42,240 bases of DNA from Candidatus Dadabacteria bacterium. GTDB lineage: Bacteria > Desulfobacterota_D > UBA1144 > Nemesobacterales > JADFKM01. The notes below the pieces were generated by a model. It saw only the letters and a list, made by a program, of their open reading frames with translations. It did no database searches and was not told the DNA's origin. Made by a program: the position numbers and the translations under genes. Positions 27,950 through 36,729 of this stretch are shown here, piece after piece (position 1 is the first letter of the stretch; each line of letters starts with the position of its first letter). The DNA is taken from assembly GCA_022564935.1 (NCBI GenBank), contig JADFKM010000011.1, positions 1-42,240 on the forward strand. The letters are read 5' to 3'.

Positions 27950-29431
27950 TCACCCCAGCGCCTTCTGAAACATCTCGACCAGGGTGGATAAATCGGGTTT
28001 TTCGACCCCCGCTTCCCTTGCGAGTGTCTCTGATGTAGTCCTCCCCCCGGCTTCCCATATATTGGTCAGGTACTGCCCCGCTTGGGGAACACGCCACCAC
28101 TCCTCGTCGAACCGCTCGGTAAGCAGCGCAAATGTGGGCAGCGCAAGTGCAGCCCCCCTCAAAATGCTTGCGGTATGGAGAAACGGCTCCTCGTCCAGCA
28201 GGTAGTGCAGCGTGTCGTGCTCGCACATGGTGGCCGAGTCCAGGATTTGAATGAACAGCTCGGTCTTTGTGGTGAAGTCACCGTCCTCATGGAGGGCGAG
28301 GGAGTAAAGCAACCGCCCGGCGGTGTTTCTCACCTTCGCGAGCGCCCTGAAATAGAGGAGTGTGAGGAGGTCCCTGTCTGCGTCCAGCTTGAGGCAGCGT
28401 TTCAGCCACTTTGGCTCAAGGAGGAACCGCTCGAAGAGGTAGCCGAAGCACTCCGATGCTGTGGGCTCCCTCAGCCACCTGAACTCGAAAAAATCCTCAG
28501 GGTCTGCAAAAACCAGGAAAAGGGCGGCCCCGGTCTCGTGCAGGAAAAGCTCGTAGTCCTCTACGCTTCCCACAGGGTGCAAAGCAAACACGGCAGCGCC
28601 TGTTGCGGGAAGGGGCAGCGCAGGGGTGAGCCGGGCCTTTGCCGGGTGAGGCTCGAGGTCGAATTTTATCCGCTCGATTTCCAAGACCCCCAAATCCCTA
28701 AGGAGCTTTTTCACTACAGCGCTCAGCTCTCCGGTTTTAAAGTACCCGCTCAGCTCATGGGAATTGATCATGTAGGACAGGTCGTGCCATTTTGCGTCCT
28801 TGATATTTATCCCCAGCTTCTTGTCAAGGAACCAAACGAGAAGGTCTCTGTATACGTACTCGGTCTCCTTGAGGAAGGCCTCCGCCTGGGTTTTGAGCGA
28901 GTCAATCTCTAGCCCATCCACTTCATTGAATAGCGAGAGGTAACTGTCATATCCAAGCGCTGATGAAATCGAGTGTAGTCTGTCCAGCATCTTAACGGCG
29001 TTTTCGTTAATACCCCTCAAGGCGCCTTCGGCGTTTTGTATCAGTTCAAGCCTTTTGGCCCTGCCTGCAACCTGTTTAAGCAAGACCCGGTACTCCCTCG
29101 GTGTAGTCTTCCGTTTGCCGTATTTAATTGTGCCGGAGGTTTCGAGCCCGGTGCGCGCATCCTCAAGGGTAGAGGTCTCGGAGCCGAGTATGGACTTCGC
29201 AAGGAAGCTCAGGAGCAGGGATTTCGATGTTCTCTCCTCTTCCTCTGCGGGGGCTAAATCCCTGAGTGACGCGTAGGTATCGGGCTCAAGCAGCTCCCGG
29301 TGTGGGCGGTAAAGGGTGGTGAAATCGCTCTTTGTCTCAAGGCCGGAGGCGGAATTAACGGTTTCGTTGCTCAGCGAATCGGTGACTTTCTCACCGAATC
29401 GGCGAATTTCCAGGAGGGTTGAGGAACTCAT
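27950..29431 (-). CDS. M3 peptidase-like protein lacking the HEXXH zinc motif
   Basis: 493 residues, with the all-helical layout of oligoendopeptidase F/M3 peptidases. A long helical N-terminal half includes AVKMLDRLHSISSALGYDSY. YELFLHETGAALF (about 293-305) stands where M3 enzymes have a HEXGH motif, and WLREPTASECFGYLFERFL follows where the third ligand Glu lies. In place of HEXXH the sequence is HETGA, so the second zinc His is missing and catalysis by the usual mechanism looks impossible. No signal peptide is seen. It starts 32 bases after the MFS transporter gene on the same strand, so the two probably act together. It may be a pseudoenzyme with a binding or regulatory role, or a diverged hydrolase. 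Confidence 0.65.
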   Translation of the reverse strand: MSSSTLLEIRRFGEKVTDSLSNETVNSASGLETKSDFTTLYRPHRELLEPDTYASLRDLAPAEEEERTSKSLLLSFLAKSILGSETSTLEDARTGLETSGTIKYGKRKTTPREYRVLLKQVAGRAKRLELIQNAEGALRGINENAVKMLDRLHSISSALGYDSYLSLFNEVDGLEIDSLKTQAEAFLKETEYVYRDLLVWFLDKKLGINIKDAKWHDLSYMINSHELSGYFKTGELSAVVKKLLRDLGVLEIERIKFDLEPHPAKARLTPALPLPATGAAVFALHPVGSVEDYELFLHETGAALFLVFADPEDFFEFRWLREPTASECFGYLFERFLLEPKWLKRCLKLDADRDLLTLLYFRALAKVRNTAGRLLYSLALHEDGDFTTKTELFIQILDSATMCEHDTLHYLLDEEPFLHTASILRGAALALPTFALLTERFDEEWWRVPQAGQYLTNIWEAGGRTTSETLAREAGVEKPDLSTLVEMFQKALG

Positions 29432-29463
29432 TGTAAAGATATTTTACAAGAGCTCACAGTTAT

Positions 29464-30717
29464 TTACAGCAGGGCCGGTGTTTTTTGTCGCTTCCTCGGC
29501 ATCTTTATCAGGAATGTTGAGAAGGCGGCTATGTAGCAGAAAGCGATTGTCAGATAGAACGCGTAGTAGTAGGAGCCTGTGTTGGAGAAAATGTAGGCGG
29601 CAATCATCGGCCCGGCCATGGCGGCGAGGCTGAAGGACGTGCCGAGAAAGCCGTATATGGTGCCGAGCGCCTTAAGGCCGAAGAAGTTCCCCAGCATGTT
29701 GGGGAATATCGGCACCCAGCCGCTGTAGAAAAAGCCGTATAGCAGGCCGAAGATGTAAAACGACCACGCCTCCTTAACGAAAAGTGCGATGAAAATTGAG
29801 CTGCCCTGAAAGAAGTAACACAGGAACAGCACCCTCTCGTTTCTCAGCACATCGGTGAGATACCCGGAGATGAGAATCCTTCCCACTATGCTCCCGATGC
29901 CTATGCAGGCAAGCGTGTAAGCCGCCAGCTCGGTACTCAGGCCGGAATCGATTACATAGCTGAACACGTGGAGCACCACTATGAGAAACGTCATGAATCC
30001 GAATGCGTAGGTGGTGTACATAAGCCAGAATATGGGGGTTTTGAAGACCTCTCTTGCAGTCCAGTCGTCCTGCGTTCCGGTATTGTTTTCAGGCCCGGCT
30101 CCCTGTTTTGGCTTTTCTTCATCCCCGTAGGGCTCGAGGTTCATGTCCCGCGGATATGCCCTGAAAACAAATGATGACAGGAGCAGTGTGCTCAGCAGTG
30201 CGGCCAGCGCAAAGAACGCCACCCTTACACCGAATGACGTTATCAGCCATTCGGCAAGGGGCGGGTAGAGAAACCCGCTTATGGGCATGCCGGTCGTTAT
30301 TATGGCGATGACAAGGGCGCGCTTTTTCACGAACCACCTGCTCACAACTGCTACGCAGGTTACGTACAGCACCCCGTCCCCGAGGCCTATGAGTAAGCCG
30401 TACGACATCCAGATGTGCCACTTTTCTGTAGCGAATCCCGAGAGCAGCAGACCCAGGGCCGCTATCAGTCCGCCGCCAAAAATTACCGCTCTCGGGTCGT
30501 GCCTGTCCACCAGCCAGCCTGCAAGCACCAGGGAGAAGGCGAGAATTAGAGACCTGAATGCGAATATCGAGGATACCTCGGAGCGCGACAGGCCGAACTC
30601 TTGGTTCAGGAAAGGCATATACACCCCAAAGGTGTACAGAAGCAATCCGTCCAGTGTGATGATTATCAGGGAGGCGGCCACTATGTACCAGCCGTAAAAG
30701 AGTCTTGGTCCCTTCAT
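29464..30717 (-). CDS. MFS transporter (oxalate:formate antiporter/monocarboxylate type)
   Basis: 417 residues with twelve hydrophobic segments. The N-terminus FYGWYIVAASLIIITLDGLLL and the loop GWLVDRHDPRAVIFGGG are typical of the OFA/monocarboxylate branch. The central cytoplasmic loop is polar (EEKPKQGAGPENN) and divides the two six-helix halves. Such proteins carry small organic acids across the inner membrane; the substrate cannot be told. It is the first gene of a probable two-gene unit with the M3-like protein. Confidence 0.85.
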   Translation of the reverse strand: MKGPRLFYGWYIVAASLIIITLDGLLLYTFGVYMPFLNQEFGLSRSEVSSIFAFRSLILAFSLVLAGWLVDRHDPRAVIFGGGLIAALGLLLSGFATEKWHIWMSYGLLIGLGDGVLYVTCVAVVSRWFVKKRALVIAIITTGMPISGFLYPPLAEWLITSFGVRVAFFALAALLSTLLLSSFVFRAYPRDMNLEPYGDEEKPKQGAGPENNTGTQDDWTAREVFKTPIFWLMYTTYAFGFMTFLIVVLHVFSYVIDSGLSTELAAYTLACIGIGSIVGRILISGYLTDVLRNERVLFLCYFFQGSSIFIALFVKEAWSFYIFGLLYGFFYSGWVPIFPNMLGNFFGLKALGTIYGFLGTSFSLAAMAGPMIAAYIFSNTGSYYYAFYLTIAFCYIAAFSTFLIKMPRKRQKTPALL

Positions 30718-31357
30718 CTGTTCTCCAACGGGAAAGTGTAGTACGTTCGGTATCCAATCTCGGGCTTTATTGCAGTAGATTTGAAAAGCCGGCTGATTTT
30801 CAGGTGGTCGGCCTTGGGCCTGCGACTACGGTTACGGCTGAGGATATTATTTCACCAACGCCGACGCCAACACCAACTCCGCCACCAGATGAGCCCGTTC
30901 CTTCTCCGCCACCAGACGTAACCCTGAACGAGGAGATACCGCCACCCCCACCGCCACCGGAGCCTACCCCCGCAACGGGCGCAGATATAAACTTTTGCAC
31001 TATGGCCATTGATGCAACGAGTATAACCTTAGCCGATCTTGCCAGACAAGTCTCACTCCTTGGAAGTGGATAAGCATACCTGAAATTCGCCCTAAAGTTC
31101 GCAGCCCTAATAGTCGGCTGCTGAGTCATGCAGAGTTGCTGCGAAACCATTATATTTCCCGTAAAACGGATTTCTGTTAGAATAGGTAGCGCTTTTACGA
31201 AGCGGGAAAACTCACTCATTGGTTTGAGGATGGAGCCCGGGGAGTTGATTGAGCGAACAGTTGCTCGGGTTAAGGGAATCTCATTCGTGCGGGGGCGAAA
31301 TAAGGGGGAGGGGGCGGGGTTCCACGGTGTGGGGAAACCAGTCAAGAGAGACAACAG
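30718..31357. other. Gap with a low-complexity proline-codon tract
   Basis: 640 bases between divergent genes. On the plus strand a frame ending at 31073 contains SPTPTPTPTPPPDEP and then EEIPPPPPPPEPTP, encoded by CCA/CCG/ACG repeats (about 30856-30975). Before it stands VGLGPATTVTAEDI. The frame has no convincing start (a GTG near 30804 at best) and no signal peptide. The minus strand gives Gly/Val repeats of the same tract. It may be a small proline-rich protein or a non-coding simple repeat. The rest shows nothing recognisable. Confidence 0.35.
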
Positions 31358-32635
31358 ATGGATTTATCGGAGTCGCGCACACAGGGGATTATGAAGAGTC
31401 TAGGGCCGAGCCTGCTGTGGGCGGGGGCCGCAATAGGGGTGTCTCACCTGGTTCAATCCACCAGGGCGGGAGCGGGATATGAGTTCGCCCTCGTGTGGGC
31501 GGTAATTCTCGCCAACCTGCTCAAATACCCATTCTTCGAGTTTGGCCCGCGCTACGCCGCCGCTACGGGCGAGAGCCTGCTGGCCGGATATAAGAGGCTC
31601 GGGAAGGTTGCATTCGGCATTTACATAGTCATCACCATAACGACTATGTTCACGATTATTGCGGCGGTGACAATCGTCACGGCCAGTCTGGTTGCGGGGG
31701 TATTCAAGCCGGTGGTCGAGCTCTCACCCGTAACGTGGAGCGCTATATTGCTCGTTATATGCGCGGTTATCCTGGTGCTGGGGCAGTACTCGGTTCTCGA
31801 CGGACTGACGAAGTTTATCATCGTGGCTCTCTCAATATCAACGGTTGTGGCCGTTGTGGCCGCGGTGGGGCATGGGAGCTCCGCGAGGCCCGATTTCATC
31901 CCGCCTGCGATCATGACGAAGGCCGGCATCGCGTTCATTATCGCCCTTATGGGCTGGATGCCCAGCCCTGTGGAGCTTTCGGTCTGGACCTCAATCTGGA
32001 CTCTGGAGCGCAAGAAGCAGACGGGGCACACACCCAAACTGCGCGAGGCCCTTTTCGATTTCAACCTGGCTTACTTTATTACAGCCTTTCTCGCAATATG
32101 CTTTGTTACCCTGGGCGCCATGGTGATGTACGGGACGGGGGAGCAGTTTTCGAGGAAAGGCACGGTATTTGCCGCTCAGTTCATAAGCCTCTACACTCAA
32201 ACGCTGGGGGCATGGAGCTACCCCGTGATAGTGATCATGGCAATTGCCACCATGTTCAGCACCACTCTCACCTGCACCGACGCTTATTCCAGGGTACTCA
32301 AGCGCTCCACAGAGCTTATCGTACCCGCAGCCGACAAATGGGCAGATAACAAGAGGCTTTACTGGGTGTGGCTGGTTGTAGTTATAGTCGGAGGGGTTTT
32401 GCTGATTACCCTCCTCAAGAGGAGCATGACGTTCATGATTGACCTTGCCACGACGTTGTCGTTCTTAACTGCACCTGTGCTTGCGGGCATCAACTACTGG
32501 CTTGTCACCTCCAGGCACATGCCCAAGGAAGCGGTGCCCCCGATGTGGCTGAGGGCTCTCAGCATTTTGGGGATTTCGTTCCTGACAGGTTTCGGTATAA
32601 TCTACATCTGGAGCAATTTTTTTGATGGTATTTAA
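31358..32635 (+). CDS. Divergent Nramp-family metal transporter
   Basis: 425 residues, eleven or so membrane helices with Nramp spacing. Helix 1 reads GPSLLWAGAAIGVSHLVQST, in place of the metal-binding DPGN of canonical manganese/iron Nramp proteins. Helix 6 reads LMGWMPSPVELSVW, where the usual motif is MPH. It thus belongs to a side branch whose cargo is not established; DPGN loss is also seen in Nramp-related magnesium carriers. The downstream thioredoxin-like gene overlaps its end by 11 bases. Confidence 0.82.
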   Translation: MDLSESRTQGIMKSLGPSLLWAGAAIGVSHLVQSTRAGAGYEFALVWAVILANLLKYPFFEFGPRYAAATGESLLAGYKRLGKVAFGIYIVITITTMFTIIAAVTIVTASLVAGVFKPVVELSPVTWSAILLVICAVILVLGQYSVLDGLTKFIIVALSISTVVAVVAAVGHGSSARPDFIPPAIMTKAGIAFIIALMGWMPSPVELSVWTSIWTLERKKQTGHTPKLREALFDFNLAYFITAFLAICFVTLGAMVMYGTGEQFSRKGTVFAAQFISLYTQTLGAWSYPVIVIMAIATMFSTTLTCTDAYSRVLKRSTELIVPAADKWADNKRLYWVWLVVVIVGGVLLITLLKRSMTFMIDLATTLSFLTAPVLAGINYWLVTSRHMPKEAVPPMWLRALSILGISFLTGFGIIYIWSNFFDGI

Positions 32636-33269
32636 CCGATTGACGAATGGTTTAAAAGGCTTGGGCGTTGCCGCTTTAATGATAGCCGCGTTGCTGTCGC
32701 TTGGCGGGGATTTTGTGCGTGCGGCGGAGGGTGAATCTACTAACGGAAATGAGTGGAAGCCCTCGGAGGGCGCTGAGCTTTTAGGCACCGCCGCGCCCCC
32801 GTGGCGAGGGTTGCAGTGGATTCAGGGAGGCCCGCTCCGGCTTGAGGATTTAATGGGAAAGGTGGTGCTGGTGCGGTTCTGGCTTGTAGGGTGTCCTTAC
32901 TGTCTCCATTCGGCGCCAGCGCTGAACGAATTTTACGAAAAGTATCAAAAAAAGGGCCTTGTTGTTGTCGGTATACACCACCCGAAATCCTCCAGGACAA
33001 GGGACCCTGAGGTGGTGCGGAGCGCTGTAGGACTGCTGGGCTTCAAGTTCCCCATTGCCCTGGACAACGGGTGGGATGCTCTCCGCTCGTACTGGCTTAA
33101 CGGAGGCAAGCGCTCCTTCACTTCGGTGAGCTTTTTGATAGACAAAAGCGGAGTGATAAGGTTCGTTCACGACGGGGGCGAGTACTACCGCAGTAAAAGT
33201 GATGCCAAAGCAAACAGCGCATATGAGGCCATCGATAAAAAGATATCCGAATTGCTGCTCGGTGAATGA
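32625..33269 (+). CDS. Periplasmic TlpA/thioredoxin-like protein
   Basis: 214 residues from ATG 32625. A signal peptide is visible (GLKGLGVAALMIAALLSLGG, then VRAAEG). The thioredoxin fold has WLVGCPYC (Cys90, Cys93), GLVVVGIHHPK and a cis-Pro region replaced by TSVSFLIDKSG. The redox pair is CPYC. It is expected in the periplasm, possibly reducing or forming disulfides, or making thioether or metal sites. Translation is probably coupled to the Nramp-like gene through the 11-base overlap. Confidence 0.85.
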   Translation: MVFNRLTNGLKGLGVAALMIAALLSLGGDFVRAAEGESTNGNEWKPSEGAELLGTAAPPWRGLQWIQGGPLRLEDLMGKVVLVRFWLVGCPYCLHSAPALNEFYEKYQKKGLVVVGIHHPKSSRTRDPEVVRSAVGLLGFKFPIALDNGWDALRSYWLNGGKRSFTSVSFLIDKSGVIRFVHDGGEYYRSKSDAKANSAYEAIDKKISELLLGE

Positions 33270-33359
33270 GTGAGATCCCCGTGCCATTGGCTTTGTTCTC
33301 CTTTCACACGGGTATTTGAGTGTTTGCAGGACTGTTGAGATGGTCGTTTCAATTATCAG

Positions 33360-33389
33360 TTGACAAGTTACAGGCAATAATGAGATAAT
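33360..33389 (+). promoter_or_regulatory. Putative promoter of the OmpA-domain gene
   Basis: TTGACA at 33360-33365, an 18-base spacer, and GATAAT at 33384-33389, about 115 bases upstream of the ATG at 33504. Confidence 0.4.
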
Positions 33390-33503
33390 TGGCTTGTGAG
33401 GTGGAAACAGGCGCAAACTTGCCGGCGTTTAACTCCAAAACACACTTCAGGTCATCTCTTCAATTTGCAGAGTCTTGGAGTTTTTGGACCGTATTAGCTT
33501 GAG

Positions 33504-34652
33504 ATGAGAGTATTTGTGGTAACCAACACAAAATTTTTGATAATATGTTTGCTGTCAGCCATCGCCTCCTGTGTATGGGTAGTGACATCGCTCGGTCAGG
33601 AGGGTAGCCCTTCTAAGGCCGCATCTGCTGAGATTTTGCACTTAAGGAACGTATTTTTCGATTCCGACACATTCAACATCAAGGAAGACGGCAAAACCAT
33701 CCTCAAAGAGGTTGCTCGGATTGTTAGATCAAACCCCGATATTTACATCAAGATTGAAGGGTACACGGACCTCAGGGGCACCGATAACTATAACCTCGTT
33801 CTGGCTGAAAAAAGGGCAAGCGCCGTAAAACGGCACCTGGTCGGCCTGGGTGTGGACTCGAAAAAGATTATAATAACGCCTTTGGGAGAGACGGATAAGT
33901 TCGCGAAAGGGAAGACCGACGAGGCTCTTCGACTGAACAGAAGGGCGGCAATAGCTCAAACGGAGAAAGCGCCGTCGCAAAAAAAAGCTGAACGGCCAAA
34001 AGGCCCGGAGCCCAAACCCTCGAAACGGGTTGAGACTTCTCCATCCGTTGTTGTCAAGAGTGAGTTAACCGAGCCCGAGCCGACGAAAATCACGGCAGAC
34101 GGCGCGGAGGCTGCAACTGAGATTGACAGGGCACTCGAGCACGTGCTGAGAGAGGTTGGGCCGGGAGAGACCGAATTCTCCCCGCCTTCGGTTATGAAGG
34201 TCGGAAGCGGTGAGAAGGTGTATGTGGGCGTGAGTAAATCCCTGTCCGAGAAGATATCGAGCAGACTGAAGAGCTTGCGGTTAAAAGAAGCGAGAAGGGT
34301 TATAGTAGGCTCATTAATAAATGTCCGGTTGTCTGGAGTGAACTTTGACGTCAAACAGACCAAAAGCTCCACCCCTTCGACCGGGAAGAACGGAGAGAGG
34401 AGGTGGGAGTGGGATGTTGTGCCGCTCAAATCCGGAGTTCAGTCCCTTTTAATCTCGATTACTTTCAACCTTGACATTCCGGGTCAGGGCATAAAAAGGA
34501 AAGAGATCCCTTTGATTGAGAGGGTGGTGGATGTGAAGCCCAACCCGCTGTATTCGGTGTATTCGTTTCTCAGAGCATATAGAGGCATTATCGTGAGCTT
34601 TGCTCTTATATTGGGAGGGGTGTGGTTTATCAAGTCGAAACTGTTTGCGTAG
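33504..34652 (+). CDS. OmpA-domain protein fused to an unnamed membrane-proximal domain
   Basis: 382 residues. Order: an N-terminal hydrophobic signal (FLIICLLSAIASCVWVV); an OmpA-like peptidoglycan-binding domain at about 45-155 (VFFDSDTFNIKEDG, IEGYTDLRGTDNYN, LNRRAA); a Lys/Pro/Glu-rich linker at about 156-215. A beta-rich domain at about 225-350 has SVMKVGSGEKVYVGVS, RLSGVNFDV and WEWDVVPLKSGVQSLLISI. A C-terminal helix follows (IIVSFALILGGVWFI) with a short basic end, KSKLFA. I recall similar domains with W-x-W-D-V-x-P-L next to membrane helices in multidomain bacterial proteins of conflict or signalling type, but I cannot name the family. It would tie the cell wall to the inner membrane. 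It stands alone. Confidence 0.7.
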   Translation: MRVFVVTNTKFLIICLLSAIASCVWVVTSLGQEGSPSKAASAEILHLRNVFFDSDTFNIKEDGKTILKEVARIVRSNPDIYIKIEGYTDLRGTDNYNLVLAEKRASAVKRHLVGLGVDSKKIIITPLGETDKFAKGKTDEALRLNRRAAIAQTEKAPSQKKAERPKGPEPKPSKRVETSPSVVVKSELTEPEPTKITADGAEAATEIDRALEHVLREVGPGETEFSPPSVMKVGSGEKVYVGVSKSLSEKISSRLKSLRLKEARRVIVGSLINVRLSGVNFDVKQTKSSTPSTGKNGERRWEWDVVPLKSGVQSLLISITFNLDIPGQGIKRKEIPLIERVVDVKPNPLYSVYSFLRAYRGIIVSFALILGGVWFIKSKLFA

Positions 34653-34986
34653 TTGTCTTTTCTAAATGTTATAGGTATAACTGTCATTAAGTATGGTTGA
34701 TAACTACCTTAAAAGTCAGAAAGTTTTTTCGTGTCCGTCCGAATTCAACAAAAGTAAATATTCGCTCTGAAGTCGTGGCTGGAAGGTGAGGTTTAATTTC
34801 GCGGAGGGCTAGAATGGGGAAGAAGCTGCTTGGGGAGATCTGCATCATCAGGGCGGTAACGGCGGAGTTGGAGTGAATATGGACGACAGCCCGAGTATTC
34901 AAGCTCCCGATGAGAAGAAAGAGGCCGAAATGGTGATCGACCTTGACCCGCCGCCGGGGGGGTTAGAGTTTTCGAGAGCCGTGTCT
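34653..34986 (+). other. Gap with two very short ORFs
   Basis: After an AT-rich stretch there is a 20-codon ORF at 34814-34876 (MGKKLLGEICII...) with a good ribosome site (GGAGGG). A 57-codon ORF at 34879-35052 follows two bases after its stop and overlaps the end of umuC on the other strand. The first resembles the start of a GspE/PilB N-terminal domain; the second contains VIDLDPPPGG, reminiscent of the LigD polymerase domain. Both resemblances are weak, and they may be gene scraps. Confidence 0.3.
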
Positions 34987-36273
34987 TTAGAGCGCAGGGA
35001 AGGACGCCCTTGCGACGGGAAGCTCGCTCCACTGCGTTGTGTAGCGGTTTGAGAGCTTCGAGCGGCGCATCTGCCAGCGCTGCTTCACCCCCGCGGCGGC
35101 GTACCTGAGCGCGGCGCTCCCCCACCGGGCGTTTATGCCGTCCACGGCGCGCATGAGCGCCCTGTTGCGGTTATAGCTGTTGCAGGGGGCAAGCAGGTTC
35201 AGCTGCACCTCGCCTTCGGGAACGATATCGGTCAGCATGACGCCGGCTTTCTTGTACCTGTAGCCCGCTCTGTATATCCTCTCCAGGCCGTTGTGGACAT
35301 GGCTGATAAGCTCGGGGGTGTGTGAGCTTGGGACGGACAGCCTCGAGGTCGCGGAGTTCGAGTACTGCGGGTCGTCGCTGAACTTGTTGGTTTTAATGAA
35401 AACGGAGATGCAGGAAGCAATAGAGCGCTGGGAGCGCATCTTCTCGGCCGCCCTCGACGCGTGTACGGCTACGGCCTCTTTGAGGTCGGCGAGCGTCTCC
35501 GCGGGCACACCGAACGACCGGGAGCTTATGATGCACTTCTTCGGCGGGGGCGCCTGCTCCAGGGATACGCACGGCGTGCCCCGCAGCTCCCACACGGTGT
35601 GAAGCCCCGCGACGCTCATGCGCTTCCTCACCCACTCGTCCGGCGCGTCCCGGAGCTGGAGCGCCGTGGATATGCCGTTTTCATTGAGCATCTTCGCGTG
35701 CCTGCGCCCCACTCCCCACACGTCGCCAACCTCGATTTCGTCCATGTACTCGTCTTGCTGCCGGTGCCCGCTTATGTCGAACACGCCGTTATGTTCGTTA
35801 TGCTTTTTCGCATACTGCGCCGCCGCCTTGGCCAGGGTCTTGGTGCTCCCTATGCCCACCGATACAGGGACGCCCGTCCAGCGCTTCACGGTGTTTTTGA
35901 TGAGCCTGCCGTATTCGGTGAGGCCGTTGTATGCGCTCCCGTCGATGAGGAGAAAGGCCTCGTCTATGGAGTAGACCTCCACCTCGGGGCTGAACCGCTC
36001 TAGCGTGTCCATGACGCGCCTCGACATGTCGGCGTAGAGGGTGTAGTTCGAGGAGAAGACGCTTATACGGTGTTTCTTTATCGTGCCCCTGCACTCGAAC
36101 ACCGGGGCGCCCATCCTTACACCTATCTCCTTCACCTCGTTCGAGCGCGCGATGACGCAGCCGTCGTTGTTCGACATCACGATCACGGGCCTGCCTTCGA
36201 GCGCCGGGTCGAACACCCTCTCGCACGACACGTAGAAGTTGTTGCAGTCGATAAGGAAGAACGCCTTTGCCAT
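34987..36273 (-). CDS. umuC: Y-family DNA polymerase V catalytic subunit UmuC
   Basis: 428-residue translesion polymerase. FFLIDCNNFYVSCERVF holds the first catalytic Asp (Asp9). YSIDEAFLLI holds Asp104 and Glu105. GVPVSVGIGSTKTLAKAAA, VWGVGRRHAKML (helix-hairpin-helix) and the UmuC-specific C-terminal domain are present. It lies 2 bases after umuD, the normal umuDC arrangement. After UmuD cleavage it would bypass damage as UmuD'2C. Length matches E. coli UmuC. Confidence 0.96.
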   Translation of the reverse strand: MAKAFFLIDCNNFYVSCERVFDPALEGRPVIVMSNNDGCVIARSNEVKEIGVRMGAPVFECRGTIKKHRISVFSSNYTLYADMSRRVMDTLERFSPEVEVYSIDEAFLLIDGSAYNGLTEYGRLIKNTVKRWTGVPVSVGIGSTKTLAKAAAQYAKKHNEHNGVFDISGHRQQDEYMDEIEVGDVWGVGRRHAKMLNENGISTALQLRDAPDEWVRKRMSVAGLHTVWELRGTPCVSLEQAPPPKKCIISSRSFGVPAETLADLKEAVAVHASRAAEKMRSQRSIASCISVFIKTNKFSDDPQYSNSATSRLSVPSSHTPELISHVHNGLERIYRAGYRYKKAGVMLTDIVPEGEVQLNLLAPCNSYNRNRALMRAVDGINARWGSAALRYAAAGVKQRWQMRRSKLSNRYTTQWSELPVARASFPAL

Positions 36274-36275
36274 CC

Positions 36276-36704
36276 CTACTCCACTTGATGGATTGCGTGC
36301 GTGACGACGCCCCAGACCTCGAAGTCCATCTCCTTTGTGACTTCGAGCGGGCCGAACTCCGGGTTTTCCGCCGCGAGGAACAGCCCGTCAGCCGTCTTTT
36401 TGATGCGCTTTACGGTAAGCCCGCCGTTGAGCACCGCTATTACGACGTCTCTGTCCGAGGCTTCGAGCGCGCGGTCTACGATCAGAATGTCGCCGGAGTG
36501 TATGCCCGCGTCGACCATGGAGTCTCCCTCCACGCGCACGAAAAAGGTGGCCGCCGGGTGCTTTATGAGGAGCTGGTTCAGGTCGAGCTTCGTGTCCACG
36601 TAGTCATCTGCCGGGGAGGGGAAGCCCGCGGGCGTCCTGGTAAGCATGAGCGGGCACTTCAGCTCCGTGCCCTGCTCCGACCTAAATATATCGCTTATTA
36701 GCAT
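36276..36704 (-). CDS. umuD: UmuD, SOS-cleaved accessory subunit of polymerase V
   Basis: 142 residues from the ATG at 36704, which has AAAGAGGG in front and matches E. coli UmuD in length. Starts further upstream (a double ATG at 36725/36722, or 36938) add unconserved sequence. AGFPSPADDYVD contains the self-cleavage bond Ala26-Gly27. GDSM gives Ser62 and LTVKR gives Lys99, the Ser-Lys dyad of the S24 family. There is no N-terminal DNA-binding domain, so it is not LexA. A palindrome 25 bases upstream is a likely SOS operator. Confidence 0.93.
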   Translation of the reverse strand: MLISDIFRSEQGTELKCPLMLTRTPAGFPSPADDYVDTKLDLNQLLIKHPAATFFVRVEGDSMVDAGIHSGDILIVDRALEASDRDVVIAVLNGGLTVKRIKKTADGLFLAAENPEFGPLEVTKEMDFEVWGVVTHAIHQVE

Positions 36705-36729
36705 ACCGTCCCTCTTTGCCATCATATTA

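Noticed and set aside
30800-31354. Minus-strand Gly/Val-repeat protein
   Set aside because: It is the reverse reading of the proline-codon repeat, with no ribosome site and no protein-like N-terminus.
36276-36704. LexA repressor
   Set aside because: Has the Ser-Lys protease part but no N-terminal helix-turn-helix; adjacent umuC identifies it as UmuD.
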